A stretch of 44,727 nt of DNA from SZUA-365 sp034002405 (GTDB lineage: Bacteria > Bacteroidota > Ignavibacteria > SZUA-365): contig JAVFAS010000023.1 of NCBI GenBank assembly GCA_034002405.1, positions 1 to 44,727 of the forward strand. The letters run 5' to 3'. This document shows positions 24,659 to 32,446 of the stretch, piece after piece. Position 1 is the stretch's first letter; each line of letters opens with the position of its first letter. Position numbers and translations under genes: made by a program. Below the pieces are notes generated by a model. It saw only the letters and a list, made by a program, of their open reading frames with translations. It had not been told where the DNA came from and did not search any database.

Positions 24659-25066
24659 ATGAGCAATCTCTTTGATCTGGAAATCGTGACGCCGCGGCGT
24701 ACGCAATACAGCGGGAGTGTCCAGTCCGTGAGCTGTCCTGGTGCGCAGGGGCGCTTCCAGGTGTTGCACAGCCATGCGCCATTCCTTTCGACGCTCACCG
24801 TCGGCATGGTCAAGGTGCTCACCGCGGAGGGTGGAGAGTCCCGCTTCGCCATCAGTGGCGGAATCGCGCAGGTGTTCCACAACCAGATGCGCGTGCTCGC
24901 CGATTCCGCCGAGCGTGCGGATCAGATCGACGTCGACCGCGCCGAGCGTGCCCGGCGGCGCGCCGAAGAGCGGCTGGCCGCGCATTCCGCGGAGGTTGAC
25001 GAGGACCGCGCCCAGGCCGCATTGTTGCGTGCGATCAACCGCCTGAAAATCGCCCGCGGCGAGTGA
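24659..25066 (+). CDS. atpC: F1F0 ATP synthase subunit epsilon
   Basis: 135 aa. The N-terminal beta-sandwich (residues 1-85: FDLEIVTPRRTQYSG, GRFQVLHSHAPFLSTL, FAISGGIAQVFHNQMRVLAD) contacts the gamma subunit and c-ring. The C-terminal helical hairpin (ADQIDVDRAERARRRAEERL ... ALLRAINRLKIA) can act as the regulatory arm that inhibits ATP hydrolysis. It starts 9 bases after atpD and shares its transcript, which ends at the terminator at 25087. Confidence 0.96.
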   Translation: MSNLFDLEIVTPRRTQYSGSVQSVSCPGAQGRFQVLHSHAPFLSTLTVGMVKVLTAEGGESRFAISGGIAQVFHNQMRVLADSAERADQIDVDRAERARRRAEERLAAHSAEVDEDRAQAALLRAINRLKIARGE

Positions 25067-25086
25067 TCAGCCGTTTCCCATTTTCT

Positions 25087-25123
25087 CCCGTTTCCGCGGA
25101 ACAACCGGAAGCGGGTTTTCTTT
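25087..25123 (+). terminator. Intrinsic terminator of atpDC
   Basis: A 10-bp stem with one G-U pair (25087-25096 with 25106-25115) is followed by TTTTCTTT, 20 bases after the atpC stop codon. Confidence 0.8.
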
Positions 25124-25165
25124 GACCGCCGCCGAGCGCGGCGCTGAACAACGTGTGAAGCAACC

Positions 25166-26251
25166 ATGGACGTGTACGCATTGATCATCGCCGGTGGCGT
25201 AGGGGCCCGGTTCTGGCCCCGCAGCCGCGAGCATTCTCCGAAACAGCTGCTGGAGATCATCGGCAGCGGGACGATGATTCAGAATACCGTGTATCGCCTC
25301 GATCCGATCGTGCCGCGCGAGAACATCATGGTCGTCACGGGGGCCCAGCAGGCGGACGAGATCCGTCGGCAGCTCCCACAGGTGCCGGCGGAAAACATTC
25401 TGGTCGAGCCCGTCGGGCGGAACACCGCACCAGCCATCGGGCTCGGCGCGCAGATCCTCCACAAGCGTGTCGGCGAGGCGATGATGGTGGTGCTCCCGGC
25501 CGATCATCTGGTGCATGATATCGCCGCATTTCAGGAAATCCTGAAGCGGGCGATCTCCGTCGCGGAACAATCACGCGGATTCGTGACGATCGGGGTTACC
25601 CCCACGCGGCCGGAGACCGGGTATGGATACATTCAGCTTGACCGCGGCGGAACCGATCGTCCGTTCGAAGCGGACGGTGCGTTCGACGTGGTCACGTTTG
25701 CCGAGAAACCCAATCTCGAGACGGCACAGCGCTTCCTTGACAGTGGTGACTTCGTCTGGAACAGCGGCATGTTCATCTGGCGCGTGTCCACGATTCTCAA
25801 CGGGATTGTCGACCATCTGCCGGAACTCGCGGACGAACTCCACAAGATCGAGGACGCGATCGACACCCCCGAATTCCCGCGCGCGATCGAACGCGCCTAC
25901 AGCGAGATGCGTCCCATTTCCATCGATTATGGCGTCATGGAGCGGGCGACGAACCGCCTGGTACTGCCCGCCGATTTCGGATGGAACGATCTGGGAAGCT
26001 GGGACGAAGTCGCGCGTCTGTTCCCGAAGGATGCGGACGACAACGCGACCGACGGAACCGTGTTTCTCCGCGACGCACGAAACTGCCATATCGCGTCCAG
26101 CAACGGACGCGTCGTGGCGGCCATTGGCGTCGAGGATCTGATCATCATCGATACCGACGATGCGGTCCTGATTTGCCGCAAAGGACGTTCACAGGAAGTC
26201 AAGGAGATCGTGGATGTCCTGCGGAAGAAGGGACTCAGCGAGTATCTCTGA
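25166..26251 (+). CDS. manC: Mannose-1-phosphate guanylyltransferase (GDP-mannose pyrophosphorylase)
   Basis: 361-aa cytoplasmic nucleotidyltransferase that makes GDP-mannose from mannose-1-phosphate and GTP. The signature loop GGVGARFWPRSREHSPKQ is at residues 11-28. Also present are VEPVGRNTAPAIG (residues 84-96), VLPADHLV, FAEKPN and FVWNSGMFIWR, all typical for this family. The C-terminus holds a short left-handed-helix-like segment but no fused mannose-6-phosphate isomerase domain, so it is the short, monofunctional form. No strong Shine-Dalgarno is visible. The neighbours (RlpA and a deacetylase-like protein) suggest a role in envelope polysaccharide or glycoprotein supply. Confidence 0.93.
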   Translation: MDVYALIIAGGVGARFWPRSREHSPKQLLEIIGSGTMIQNTVYRLDPIVPRENIMVVTGAQQADEIRRQLPQVPAENILVEPVGRNTAPAIGLGAQILHKRVGEAMMVVLPADHLVHDIAAFQEILKRAISVAEQSRGFVTIGVTPTRPETGYGYIQLDRGGTDRPFEADGAFDVVTFAEKPNLETAQRFLDSGDFVWNSGMFIWRVSTILNGIVDHLPELADELHKIEDAIDTPEFPRAIERAYSEMRPISIDYGVMERATNRLVLPADFGWNDLGSWDEVARLFPKDADDNATDGTVFLRDARNCHIASSNGRVVAAIGVEDLIIIDTDDAVLICRKGRSQEVKEIVDVLRKKGLSEYL

Positions 26252-26345
26252 CCGGCGCCGGCTTGTCGTGGTGCGTCGGGACCTGCTCCCGCGCGCCGGC
26301 ACACGCGCCAAACCCATCATATGTTTCACAGAGAGCGTGCCATGA

Positions 26346-26780
26346 ATGAAACAACCCGTGAGATTCAGAACCGGTGTGCTGCTGCTGCTGGTTCTGCTGC
26401 TCTCCGCGTGTTCATCGACACGCGAAGTCAGCGACTGGCATGATATCCGGAACTACCCCCTCCTCGACGTGCTCGAAGAGGATGAGGGGGTGGCTTCGTA
26501 TTACCACAACAAGTTCCACGGTCGGCGTACCGCGAATGGCGAACGGTACGACCGGACGCAGTTTACCGCGGCACATCGGGACTATCCGTTCGGTTCCTGG
26601 CTGCGCGTGGTGTCACTTGAGAATGGCAATGATGTGATCGTCCGCGTCAATGACCGCGGCCCGTTTGTCCGTTCCCGGGTCATCGATCTGAGCCGCGCGG
26701 CCGCGGAACAGCTCGACATGCTTCACGACGGGCTCATGCGCGTGCGTGTCGAGGTGCTGGCCTGGGGCGGCCAAGAGTAA
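26346..26780 (+). CDS. rlpA: RlpA-like septal-ring lipoprotein
   Basis: 144-aa lipoprotein (lipobox LLLSACSS near residue 20) with a double-psi beta-barrel domain. In it, GVASYYHNKFHGRRTANGE, FTAAHRDYPFGSWLRV and VRVNDRGPFVRSRVIDLSRAAAE are hallmarks of RlpA; the Asp in NDRGPF is the proposed catalytic residue of lytic transglycosylases in this family. The C-terminal SPOR domain of enterobacterial RlpA is absent, which is common in shorter homologues. An ATG 4 bases earlier is out of frame. Its stop codon overlaps the next start (TAATG), so translation of the deacetylase-like gene is coupled. Confidence 0.9.
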   Translation: MKQPVRFRTGVLLLLVLLLSACSSTREVSDWHDIRNYPLLDVLEEDEGVASYYHNKFHGRRTANGERYDRTQFTAAHRDYPFGSWLRVVSLENGNDVIVRVNDRGPFVRSRVIDLSRAAAEQLDMLHDGLMRVRVEVLAWGGQE

Positions 26781-28222
26781 TGCATCCAGAACTCCGGATT
26801 TCCATCGACGGGGTCGCCGAATTTCTCCCCGCGGCACGGTACACGCTCGCGACAATGGCCTTGATCGCCGGGCGTCGCGTTCGTTTTGTCGAAGAGAACG
26901 CGACGCTCCATTACGGTCCCGTTCCCGTCGCCAACGCCGTGTGGCTTCCGGCCTCGGATCGCGGCCGTGACCTGCTCGCGCGCCGGCGCATCGATCCCGA
27001 CGCCCGGGATATCGATGTCGCGGGCATTCGGATACTCGGTCTGTTCCCCGTCGACGACACCGCGACACTGCCGACGGACATTGTTGCCGCCGCGTTTTAC
27101 TTTCTCTCACTCCATGAGGAATGGACCGCGGTGGAACACGATCAGTTCGGCCGTGTTCGCGCAACCGACAGCCTTCTTGGCCGGCGTGGTGAAACCGCGC
27201 GGCCCGTGGTCGCGGAATACGCCGATGTCCTGCGCGCCGTTCTCGGCGAAACAGGCGGGGACGCCTCCCCACGCTTCGGAGGGTACGCGGCGGCGGCGGT
27301 GATGACCCACGATATCGATTATCTCTCGAAATGGACCCCCGGCCTGGTCCTGCGGGAAGTGGGAAAAAACTTCCTCCTCAATCGTCGGAAGGTATCGTTT
27401 TCGGAGCGATGGACCCGATTCAGGGAATACCTCGCGTTCCGTCACCGATCCGCCGATCCGTACGTCGTCTCGATCATGCGGATGCTGGAAGTGGAGCAGC
27501 GACACGGAATCGTTGCCTCCTGGCTGTTCAAGGCCGGTGGTACCGATCGTCGCGACGTGACCTATGCGCTTTCCTCGCCCCGTGCCCGTGGGGTGTTCGA
27601 ACAGCTGGGCGCGGCGGGACACGACATCGGCCTGCATCCGAGTTTCCACGCGCATGCGAATGCACGCATGCTCACGCGCGAGGCGTCGCGGTTGCGTACG
27701 GCCACCGGGGTGCGATTGCGCAGTGTGCGACAGCATTATCTGCGATTCGAGTATCCGACCACCTGGCGCAATCAGGTTGCCGAAGGGTTGTTCGTCGATT
27801 CGACACTCGGCTTCGCCGAGCGGGAAGGATTTCGCAACGGGAGTTGTCACCCCTTTCTGCCGTGGGATGCGGAAGCGCGGGCGCCGCTTCCGATCTGGGA
27901 ACTACCGCTGACGGTGATGGACGGGACACTGGCGCATTACCGCGGTCTTTCGAACGAGGCAGCGGAGCGGCGAATCGCCGAGATGCTCGATATTGCCGCC
28001 AACGCCCGCGGTGTCGCCGTCCTGCTCTTTCACAATACCAGCTACGACGCACACGACTTCCCGGGGTGGGGGAAGATCTTCGAACGCACGGCGGCACGTA
28101 TCGCCGACGGACGTTTCTTGACCCGACCACTTCCTGTCGTGGTGGAGGAATGGCTGGCCTCCGCGGGCTATGCCTCGACCGAGGAGTTCCTGCAGGTCAT
28201 AAATCCGGTACCCGTCGGGTAA
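26780..28222 (+). CDS. Polysaccharide deacetylase (CE4-like) family protein
   Basis: 480-aa protein without a signal peptide. Residues 1-165 match the N-terminal region found in Bacteroidota-type deacetylase-like proteins (VAAAFYFLSLHEEWTAVEHDQFGRV). Residues 170-440 are a NodB-like barrel: MTHDIDYL at about 175 takes the place of the TFDDG metal motif, and HDIGLHPSFHAHANARML at about 280 carries the H-x-S-x-H-like site. DSTLGFAEREGFRNGSCHPF and AVLLFHNTSYDA supply later motifs. The Asp/His ligands appear present, so it may de-N-acetylate or otherwise process a glycan, substrate unknown. It overlaps rlpA by one base. Confidence 0.78.
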   Translation: MHPELRISIDGVAEFLPAARYTLATMALIAGRRVRFVEENATLHYGPVPVANAVWLPASDRGRDLLARRRIDPDARDIDVAGIRILGLFPVDDTATLPTDIVAAAFYFLSLHEEWTAVEHDQFGRVRATDSLLGRRGETARPVVAEYADVLRAVLGETGGDASPRFGGYAAAAVMTHDIDYLSKWTPGLVLREVGKNFLLNRRKVSFSERWTRFREYLAFRHRSADPYVVSIMRMLEVEQRHGIVASWLFKAGGTDRRDVTYALSSPRARGVFEQLGAAGHDIGLHPSFHAHANARMLTREASRLRTATGVRLRSVRQHYLRFEYPTTWRNQVAEGLFVDSTLGFAEREGFRNGSCHPFLPWDAEARAPLPIWELPLTVMDGTLAHYRGLSNEAAERRIAEMLDIAANARGVAVLLFHNTSYDAHDFPGWGKIFERTAARIADGRFLTRPLPVVVEEWLASAGYASTEEFLQVINPVPVG

Positions 28223-28225
28223 TCC

Positions 28226-28254
28226 TTGCATTTCGGGCAATCATGCCCTATATT
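28226..28254 (+). promoter_or_regulatory. Promoter driving the 81-aa protein gene or a leader RNA
   Basis: TTGCAT (28226-28231), 17-base spacer, TATATT (28249-28254), starting 4 bases after the deacetylase stop codon. It is the best-spaced promoter in the window and predicts a transcript starting near 28261. Confidence 0.6.
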
Positions 28255-28508
28255 CGCTCCACATTCACCATCATCGCCGCTATCGCCCCCTCGTTACGAA
28301 TTTTTTTCCCCGCAGTGAAACAAAACGCCGGAATTTGGCGTTTAGGTGCTCACGAGGTAAAAATCCGTCCGGTCATTGTTTTGTAACTTTTTTCCGCCCT
28401 TCGTGTCTAAAACTCTGAACGAAGCATCATGCAAGGAGAACCGTATCGACCGCTGTTGTTAGTGCTTCACGTATCATTCCGTTCATCCACTTCTCTTCAG
28501 GAGGCACT
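28255..28508 (+). other. Long untranslated leader before the 81-aa gene
   Basis: About 250 bases separate the predicted transcription start from the ATG at 28509, unusually long for this window. The stretch is AT-richer than its surroundings. It contains a 7-bp hairpin (AAACGCC at 28323-28329 with GGCGTTT at 28337-28343), T-runs near 28301 and 28388, and a possible 11-codon ORF at 28429. It could be a regulatory leader or small RNA; no known riboswitch class was recognised. Confidence 0.4.
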
Positions 28509-28754
28509 ATGCAGAACGACTTGGTGAGGATCGAGAATCCTCTGCAGGACATCATCGACGATGAGACCTATTTCGAGCTGGAAAAACACAATCTTTTCAG
28601 CGAAAAGGCCATCCGCGATTACAAGATCCGCCGGCTTTTCCGGAATATGCGCAAGGAAATGAGTGCCGGCGACGCGATAGACAAGATTCGTGAGATGTAT
28701 CCCTACTTGCAGTTCGATACCGTGCGAAAAATCGTCTATCAGATCAACAAGTGA
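28509..28754 (+). CDS. Small helical protein of unknown function
   Basis: 81 aa with a perfect AGGAGG 4 bases before the ATG, so it is surely translated. It is highly charged and predicted helical: DETYFELEKHNLFSEKAIRDY, then a basic patch RRLFRNMRKE, then MSAGDAIDKIREMYPYLQFD, ending VRKIVYQINK. The last 35 residues look like a helix-turn-helix pair, so nucleic-acid binding is possible but unproven. It has no signal peptide and no cysteines. It stands alone between a long leader and a very strong hairpin terminator, suggesting a short, separately controlled and possibly abundant transcript. Confidence 0.75.
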   Translation: MQNDLVRIENPLQDIIDDETYFELEKHNLFSEKAIRDYKIRRLFRNMRKEMSAGDAIDKIREMYPYLQFDTVRKIVYQINK

Positions 28755-28766
28755 GCCATCCCGTTT

Positions 28767-28812
28767 CCCGATAACAGAAAATCCCGCATCCGCGGGATTT
28801 TCTGTTATCGGG
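28767..28812. terminator. Exceptionally long perfect hairpin (21-bp stem)
   Basis: The arms 28767-28787 and 28792-28812 are perfectly complementary over 21 bp with a 4-base ATCC loop, starting 13 bases after the stop codon of the 81-aa gene. The inner 11 bp (GAAAATCCCGC) resemble a standard terminator with a T-rich segment in the right arm. The outer 10 bp extend the same palindrome. It is symmetrical and could act on both strands. Confidence 0.85.
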
Positions 28813-28920
28813 CGCGAGGGAATCCGTCTCGGGACGGTGGTCGTCCGGTTTCGCATTGCGTATTGACGGAGGAGACTGTATTTTTCCATACTGCGGACGC
28901 GGATTCTGTCGTTCGAGCAT

Positions 28921-29006
28921 GGAAGGGTGGCAGAGTTGGTCGATTGCGCCGGTCTTGAAAACCGGAGATGGGCAACCATCCGTGGGTTCGAATCCTACCC
29001 CTTCCG
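28921..29006 (+). tRNA. tRNA-Ser (anticodon UGA)
   Basis: 86-nt class II tRNA. The acceptor stem pairs GGAAGGG with CCCTTCC, with discriminator G at 29006. The anticodon stem-loop CCGGT-CTTGAAA-ACCGG places TGA at 28956-28958, there is a long variable arm (AGATGGGCAACCATC region), and the T loop is TTCGAAT. The 3' CCA is not encoded (CAT follows), so it is added after transcription. It reads UCA and other UCN codons. Confidence 0.96.
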
Positions 29007-29011
29007 CATCG

Positions 29012-29040
29012 AAAGCCGGATCAGACGATCCGGCTTTTTT
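29012..29040 (+). terminator. Terminator of tRNA-Ser
   Basis: An 11-bp stem (29012-29022 with 29027-29037) around an AGAC loop has a core GCCGGATC and six T residues at its 3' side, 6 bases after the tRNA. Confidence 0.9.
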
Positions 29041-29042
29041 CG

Positions 29043-29048
29043 TATATT
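29043..29048 (+). promoter_or_regulatory. Putative -10 box of the caspase-CHAT operon
   Basis: TATATT lies 21 bases before the ATG at 29070 and directly after the tRNA terminator. The ribosome site GGAGG (29060-29064) lies between. No good -35 was found because that space is occupied by the terminator hairpin. Confidence 0.45.
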
Positions 29049-29069
29049 CGGGGTATCCCGGAGGACAAT

Positions 29070-31397
29070 ATGGTGACGATCCATGCACACATCCTCGCGC
29101 CGGCGGTGATTTCACGGCTTCGATGGCGGGTCGCGCGACTGTCGCGTCACGTGCGCCTCGCCGTGCTGTCCGTGCTGCTGCTGTTCGGCCTTCTGTCCGG
29201 TTCCGGCCTCCGCGGACAGGAACGCCTCGCGCTCGACCTCGAGGAAGGCAAATCCGGCGCGGTGTGGGACATCGCGCTTTCGGCGGATGGCGGAACGCTG
29301 TACACCGGCGGACGCGATTCCACGGCAAAGTCCTGGGATCTCTCCACGGGTGAGGCCATCCGGATGTTCAAAACAGCGCGGCCAACGCTCATGACCACAC
29401 TCGCGCTCGATCACCGAGGTGACTGGCTTGCGCTCGGGGATATGAACGGCCATCTCTCGGTCTGGAACGCACGCAATGGGATTCTTTCCTACGACTTCCA
29501 GGCGCATGGGCAGTACATTTCTTCCATCGCGATCGCAACGGACGGCCGGACGGTGGTGACCACGGGCCGGGACGGCCGCATCGGCGCCTGGCAACTCGAC
29601 GACGGCACGCCGCGTTGGTCCGTCACCGCGCCGGGACAGTGGATCAACGCGGTCGCGATCGCACCGGATGGCGCGGTCGCCGCCACCGCGGCGCAGGACG
29701 GCGAGATCCGTCTCTGGCGCATGTCCGACGGTGGGGACGCCGGCGCGCTCGGACGCCACAGCCGCTTCGCCCGCACCGTGTTGTTTTCTTCCGATGGAGC
29801 ATTCCTCTTTTCCGGCGGCGCCGATGGACGTGTCATCGTCTGGGATCTCCAGACACGCGCGATCTACCGCGAATTCGTGCTCGACACGGGCTATCCGCAT
29901 GATCTGGCGCTCGATGCCTCGGGAGAACAATTGCTGGTCTGCCGGATGAATGGATTGCTCTCGGTGTGGGACTGGAAACGACGTCAGGAAAAAAAGAAAC
30001 TTCCGCCTGAATCCTACGGTACCATGGCCGCGCGTTTTTCACCCGACGGCCGCCGCATCTACAGCGCACATACCGCGGGAACCGTCAAGATCTGGAACAG
30101 CGACGACGCGACACTTCTTCTTGATATGGCAGGATTCAGCGACGGACAATGGCTTTCCTTCACCCCCGATGGCTACTATGACTGTTCTGCCTACGGTGAT
30201 CGGTATGTGCGGTGGCGAAAAGGGCAGGAACGGTTTCCACTCGAGCGCTACCGTGATCTTTACCATCGGCCCGCGGTCATCGAGGATGTGCTCCGCGGCG
30301 GGTACACACCGACAGGTGGACCAACGTCGATCGAGGATCCTCCTCGCGTGGAATTGCGCGCACCTCGCGATGGACAGTTGTTCGCCTTCGGAAGCGAGGA
30401 ACTCGAAATCGTGGTCGATGTGCGTGCGGTCGACCGGGATCGCATCGAGTCCGTGACCCTGCTTCTCAATGAACGACAGGTGTCGCGCGAACAATTGCGG
30501 GAATGGGTGGAAATCGAGCGCAGTGACAGCATCCTCCACGTGCGTTGCCGATTGCGCGTGCTGCCGGGGAGAAACAGCATCGAAGCCGTGGCATTCAACG
30601 CGGCGCGTGTCCGCAGCACCCAGGCGCGCGCCATGATCACCGTCGAAACCTCCACGCGACTCAATCCGAATCTCTACGTTCTCGCCGTCGGATCGGATCG
30701 GTACGCCCCACATTATCCCGACCTGCAATTCGCCGGCATCGATGCGGAAGCACTGGCCGATGAACTCTCGCGGCAGGAGGGTGGACTGTACGCCCGCGTC
30801 TATGCGAAGCGTCTGATCGGGAAGGACGTCAGTCGCGACCGCATTCTGGCCGCGTTGAAGGATTTCGCGGATATCCGGCCAGAAGACATGCTTGTCCTTT
30901 TCTTCAGCGGACACGGCGTGCGCGAGCGCGGAACCAACGGGAAGACGCGGTATTACTATCTCCCCGCCGGGACGACACGAACAACGGTGACCACCCAGGG
31001 ACTGGCCTGGGAGGATTTCGCCGCGGAAATCGCGCGGCTCCGCGCGGGACGCGTGATCATGCTGCTCGACGCCTGTCATTCCGGCGACGTCAGCGGAGGC
31101 GCCTCCAACGAAAAGGTGGCCGCCTCGCTTGCCGGACAGCTGGGCGTGGTGTTCACCAGCAGCTCGGGCAACGAGTATTCATTCGAGGATCGCGCATGGG
31201 GACACGGTGCCTTCACGCGCGCCCTGCTCGATGGCATCGCGGGAAAGGCGGACTTTACCCGCGACGCGGTCGTGGACTGGAGCGAGCTGCAACTGTATGT
31301 CAGCACGGCCGTACGAAGCATGACGCGTGGTGGACAGAACCCGATGGTCCCGCGCCTGGAACAATTCGCTAATTTTGATTTCGTGAGAGTGCAATGA
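29070..31397 (+). CDS. Exported WD40-repeat caspase-like (C14) protease
   Basis: 775 aa from the ATG at 29070 (GGAGG 5 bases upstream). Residues 1-50 form a basic n-region plus hydrophobic segment (LAVLSVLLLFGLLSGSGLRGQ), so it is exported or membrane-anchored. Seven WD40-type blades follow (residues about 60-370; each has a DG/DRG turn and ends VWD/SWD/IWN). Residues 420-525 form a beta-sandwich. Residues 530-770 are a peptidase C14 domain with His615 in LFFSGHG and Cys669 in LLDACHSGD, and a typical tail (WGHGAFTRALLDGI). The dyad is intact, so it should cleave proteins after Arg/Lys or Asp. Its stop overlaps the next start (ATGA). Cytoplasmic location is less likely given the hydrophobic start, but it is the main uncertainty. 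Confidence 0.88.
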   Translation: MVTIHAHILAPAVISRLRWRVARLSRHVRLAVLSVLLLFGLLSGSGLRGQERLALDLEEGKSGAVWDIALSADGGTLYTGGRDSTAKSWDLSTGEAIRMFKTARPTLMTTLALDHRGDWLALGDMNGHLSVWNARNGILSYDFQAHGQYISSIAIATDGRTVVTTGRDGRIGAWQLDDGTPRWSVTAPGQWINAVAIAPDGAVAATAAQDGEIRLWRMSDGGDAGALGRHSRFARTVLFSSDGAFLFSGGADGRVIVWDLQTRAIYREFVLDTGYPHDLALDASGEQLLVCRMNGLLSVWDWKRRQEKKKLPPESYGTMAARFSPDGRRIYSAHTAGTVKIWNSDDATLLLDMAGFSDGQWLSFTPDGYYDCSAYGDRYVRWRKGQERFPLERYRDLYHRPAVIEDVLRGGYTPTGGPTSIEDPPRVELRAPRDGQLFAFGSEELEIVVDVRAVDRDRIESVTLLLNERQVSREQLREWVEIERSDSILHVRCRLRVLPGRNSIEAVAFNAARVRSTQARAMITVETSTRLNPNLYVLAVGSDRYAPHYPDLQFAGIDAEALADELSRQEGGLYARVYAKRLIGKDVSRDRILAALKDFADIRPEDMLVLFFSGHGVRERGTNGKTRYYYLPAGTTRTTVTTQGLAWEDFAAEIARLRAGRVIMLLDACHSGDVSGGASNEKVAASLAGQLGVVFTSSSGNEYSFEDRAWGHGAFTRALLDGIAGKADFTRDAVVDWSELQLYVSTAVRSMTRGGQNPMVPRLEQFANFDFVRVQ

Positions 31398-32446
31398 AAC
31401 GAATACACACGCGTCTGTTGTTGGCAACCGCATTGCTCATGGTGACGATGCCCCTCGGCGCACAGGATGCCGCGAAACCGGACGACACGGAACATGGGCG
31501 CGACGTGGCGCTGGTCACGGCCGTGCGCGGGGAGCCCCGTCTGCTCGGATCACAGGGGGAAACGCCTCTGCGGATCGGCGCGCGTCCCACGGTCGGTGAC
31601 GAAGTGATCGCGGCCGGAGGCAGCGTCTCCCTTGTCTTTCTCACCGGCGATCTGATCACGATTCGTGATGGCGAGCGCCTCATGCTTGGCGCGTCGCTCA
31701 GGGAGAGCACGCTGAACGCAGGCGGCACGACACGCGGTCTCGGGCAAGAGGACGCCACGACCGTCTCCCGCAGCGGCATGCAAACCGGTCGGCGGGGGCG
31801 GGTCTGGCAGGCACAGCTTGCCTCGGTGTCGGGAATCCGCGGTGATGGCATGCCCATCGCGGTCGCGCCGCGTCTGGCGATCGCCACCGAACATCCGCGT
31901 TTCTACTGGTTCGATACCGACACGAGTGGCGGCGCGGGTGCGCGCACGTACATTCTTGTGCTGAAGAACGAGGAGAATGCGGTCATCGCGCGCCAGACGG
32001 TGCGCGGTCGCGCGGGCCGGCTCAACAGTTTCGTGTTCGATCCGCTGCCGGCGGGCTTCGAGCCCGCGCCCCGCATGCATTACCACTGGACCGTCCTCCC
32101 CGAGGGGGCCGCCGTTCCCGACGGCCAACTCGACGCGGGCTTTGTGTTCGTCGATCGCGCCGGCATGGATGCCGCCCACGCGCGGCAGCAGCGGCTCGAC
32201 GCGATGCGGACCGCCGGACAAATCGATGAGGCGAGCTACCATCTTCTCCTCGCCGAAATCTTTCTTGACGAACGGGAACGTCTGTTCTCCGATGGCATTC
32301 CGCATCTGCTCGCATTGGCGGAGACGCCGCACGGCGAGGAGTACGCGGGGGAACAGCTGGCACGAACCTTCCTGCGCTTTGGCAATCAGGTGTCGGCGCT
32401 CGCCCCGATGTTTCACACGCACCCGGGCGCGTATCTCGGTCAATGA
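31394..32446 (+). CDS. Exported FecR-like domain protein
   Basis: 350 aa with a signal peptide (LLLATALLMVTMPLGAQ). Residues 35-95 match a FecR-type beta domain (LVTAVRGEPRLLGSQGETPL, RIGARPTVGDEVIAAGGSVSLVFLTGDLITIRDGERL), which in other systems senses or relays envelope signals. Residues 150-250 are a second beta domain with HYHWTVLPEG. The C-terminal 90 residues are helical (ARQQRLDAMRTAGQIDEASYHLLLAEI), possibly TPR-like. There is no sigma-factor or TonB partner nearby, so it is not a standard FecIR element. It overlaps the caspase gene by 4 bases and the CHAT gene by 4 bases, so the three proteins are made in a fixed relation. Confidence 0.75.
   Translation: MKRIHTRLLLATALLMVTMPLGAQDAAKPDDTEHGRDVALVTAVRGEPRLLGSQGETPLRIGARPTVGDEVIAAGGSVSLVFLTGDLITIRDGERLMLGASLRESTLNAGGTTRGLGQEDATTVSRSGMQTGRRGRVWQAQLASVSGIRGDGMPIAVAPRLAIATEHPRFYWFDTDTSGGAGARTYILVLKNEENAVIARQTVRGRAGRLNSFVFDPLPAGFEPAPRMHYHWTVLPEGAAVPDGQLDAGFVFVDRAGMDAAHARQQRLDAMRTAGQIDEASYHLLLAEIFLDERERLFSDGIPHLLALAETPHGEEYAGEQLARTFLRFGNQVSALAPMFHTHPGAYLGQ

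Noticed and set aside
28860..28920. A sigma-70 promoter for the tRNA
   Set aside because: TTGACG occurs at 28863 but no acceptable -10 lies at 16-19 bases. A promoter must exist, but I cannot place it.
31394..32446. FecI/FecR sigma-factor system
   Set aside because: No ECF sigma factor or TonB receptor is present. The protein has a cleavable signal peptide and lies between two protease genes.
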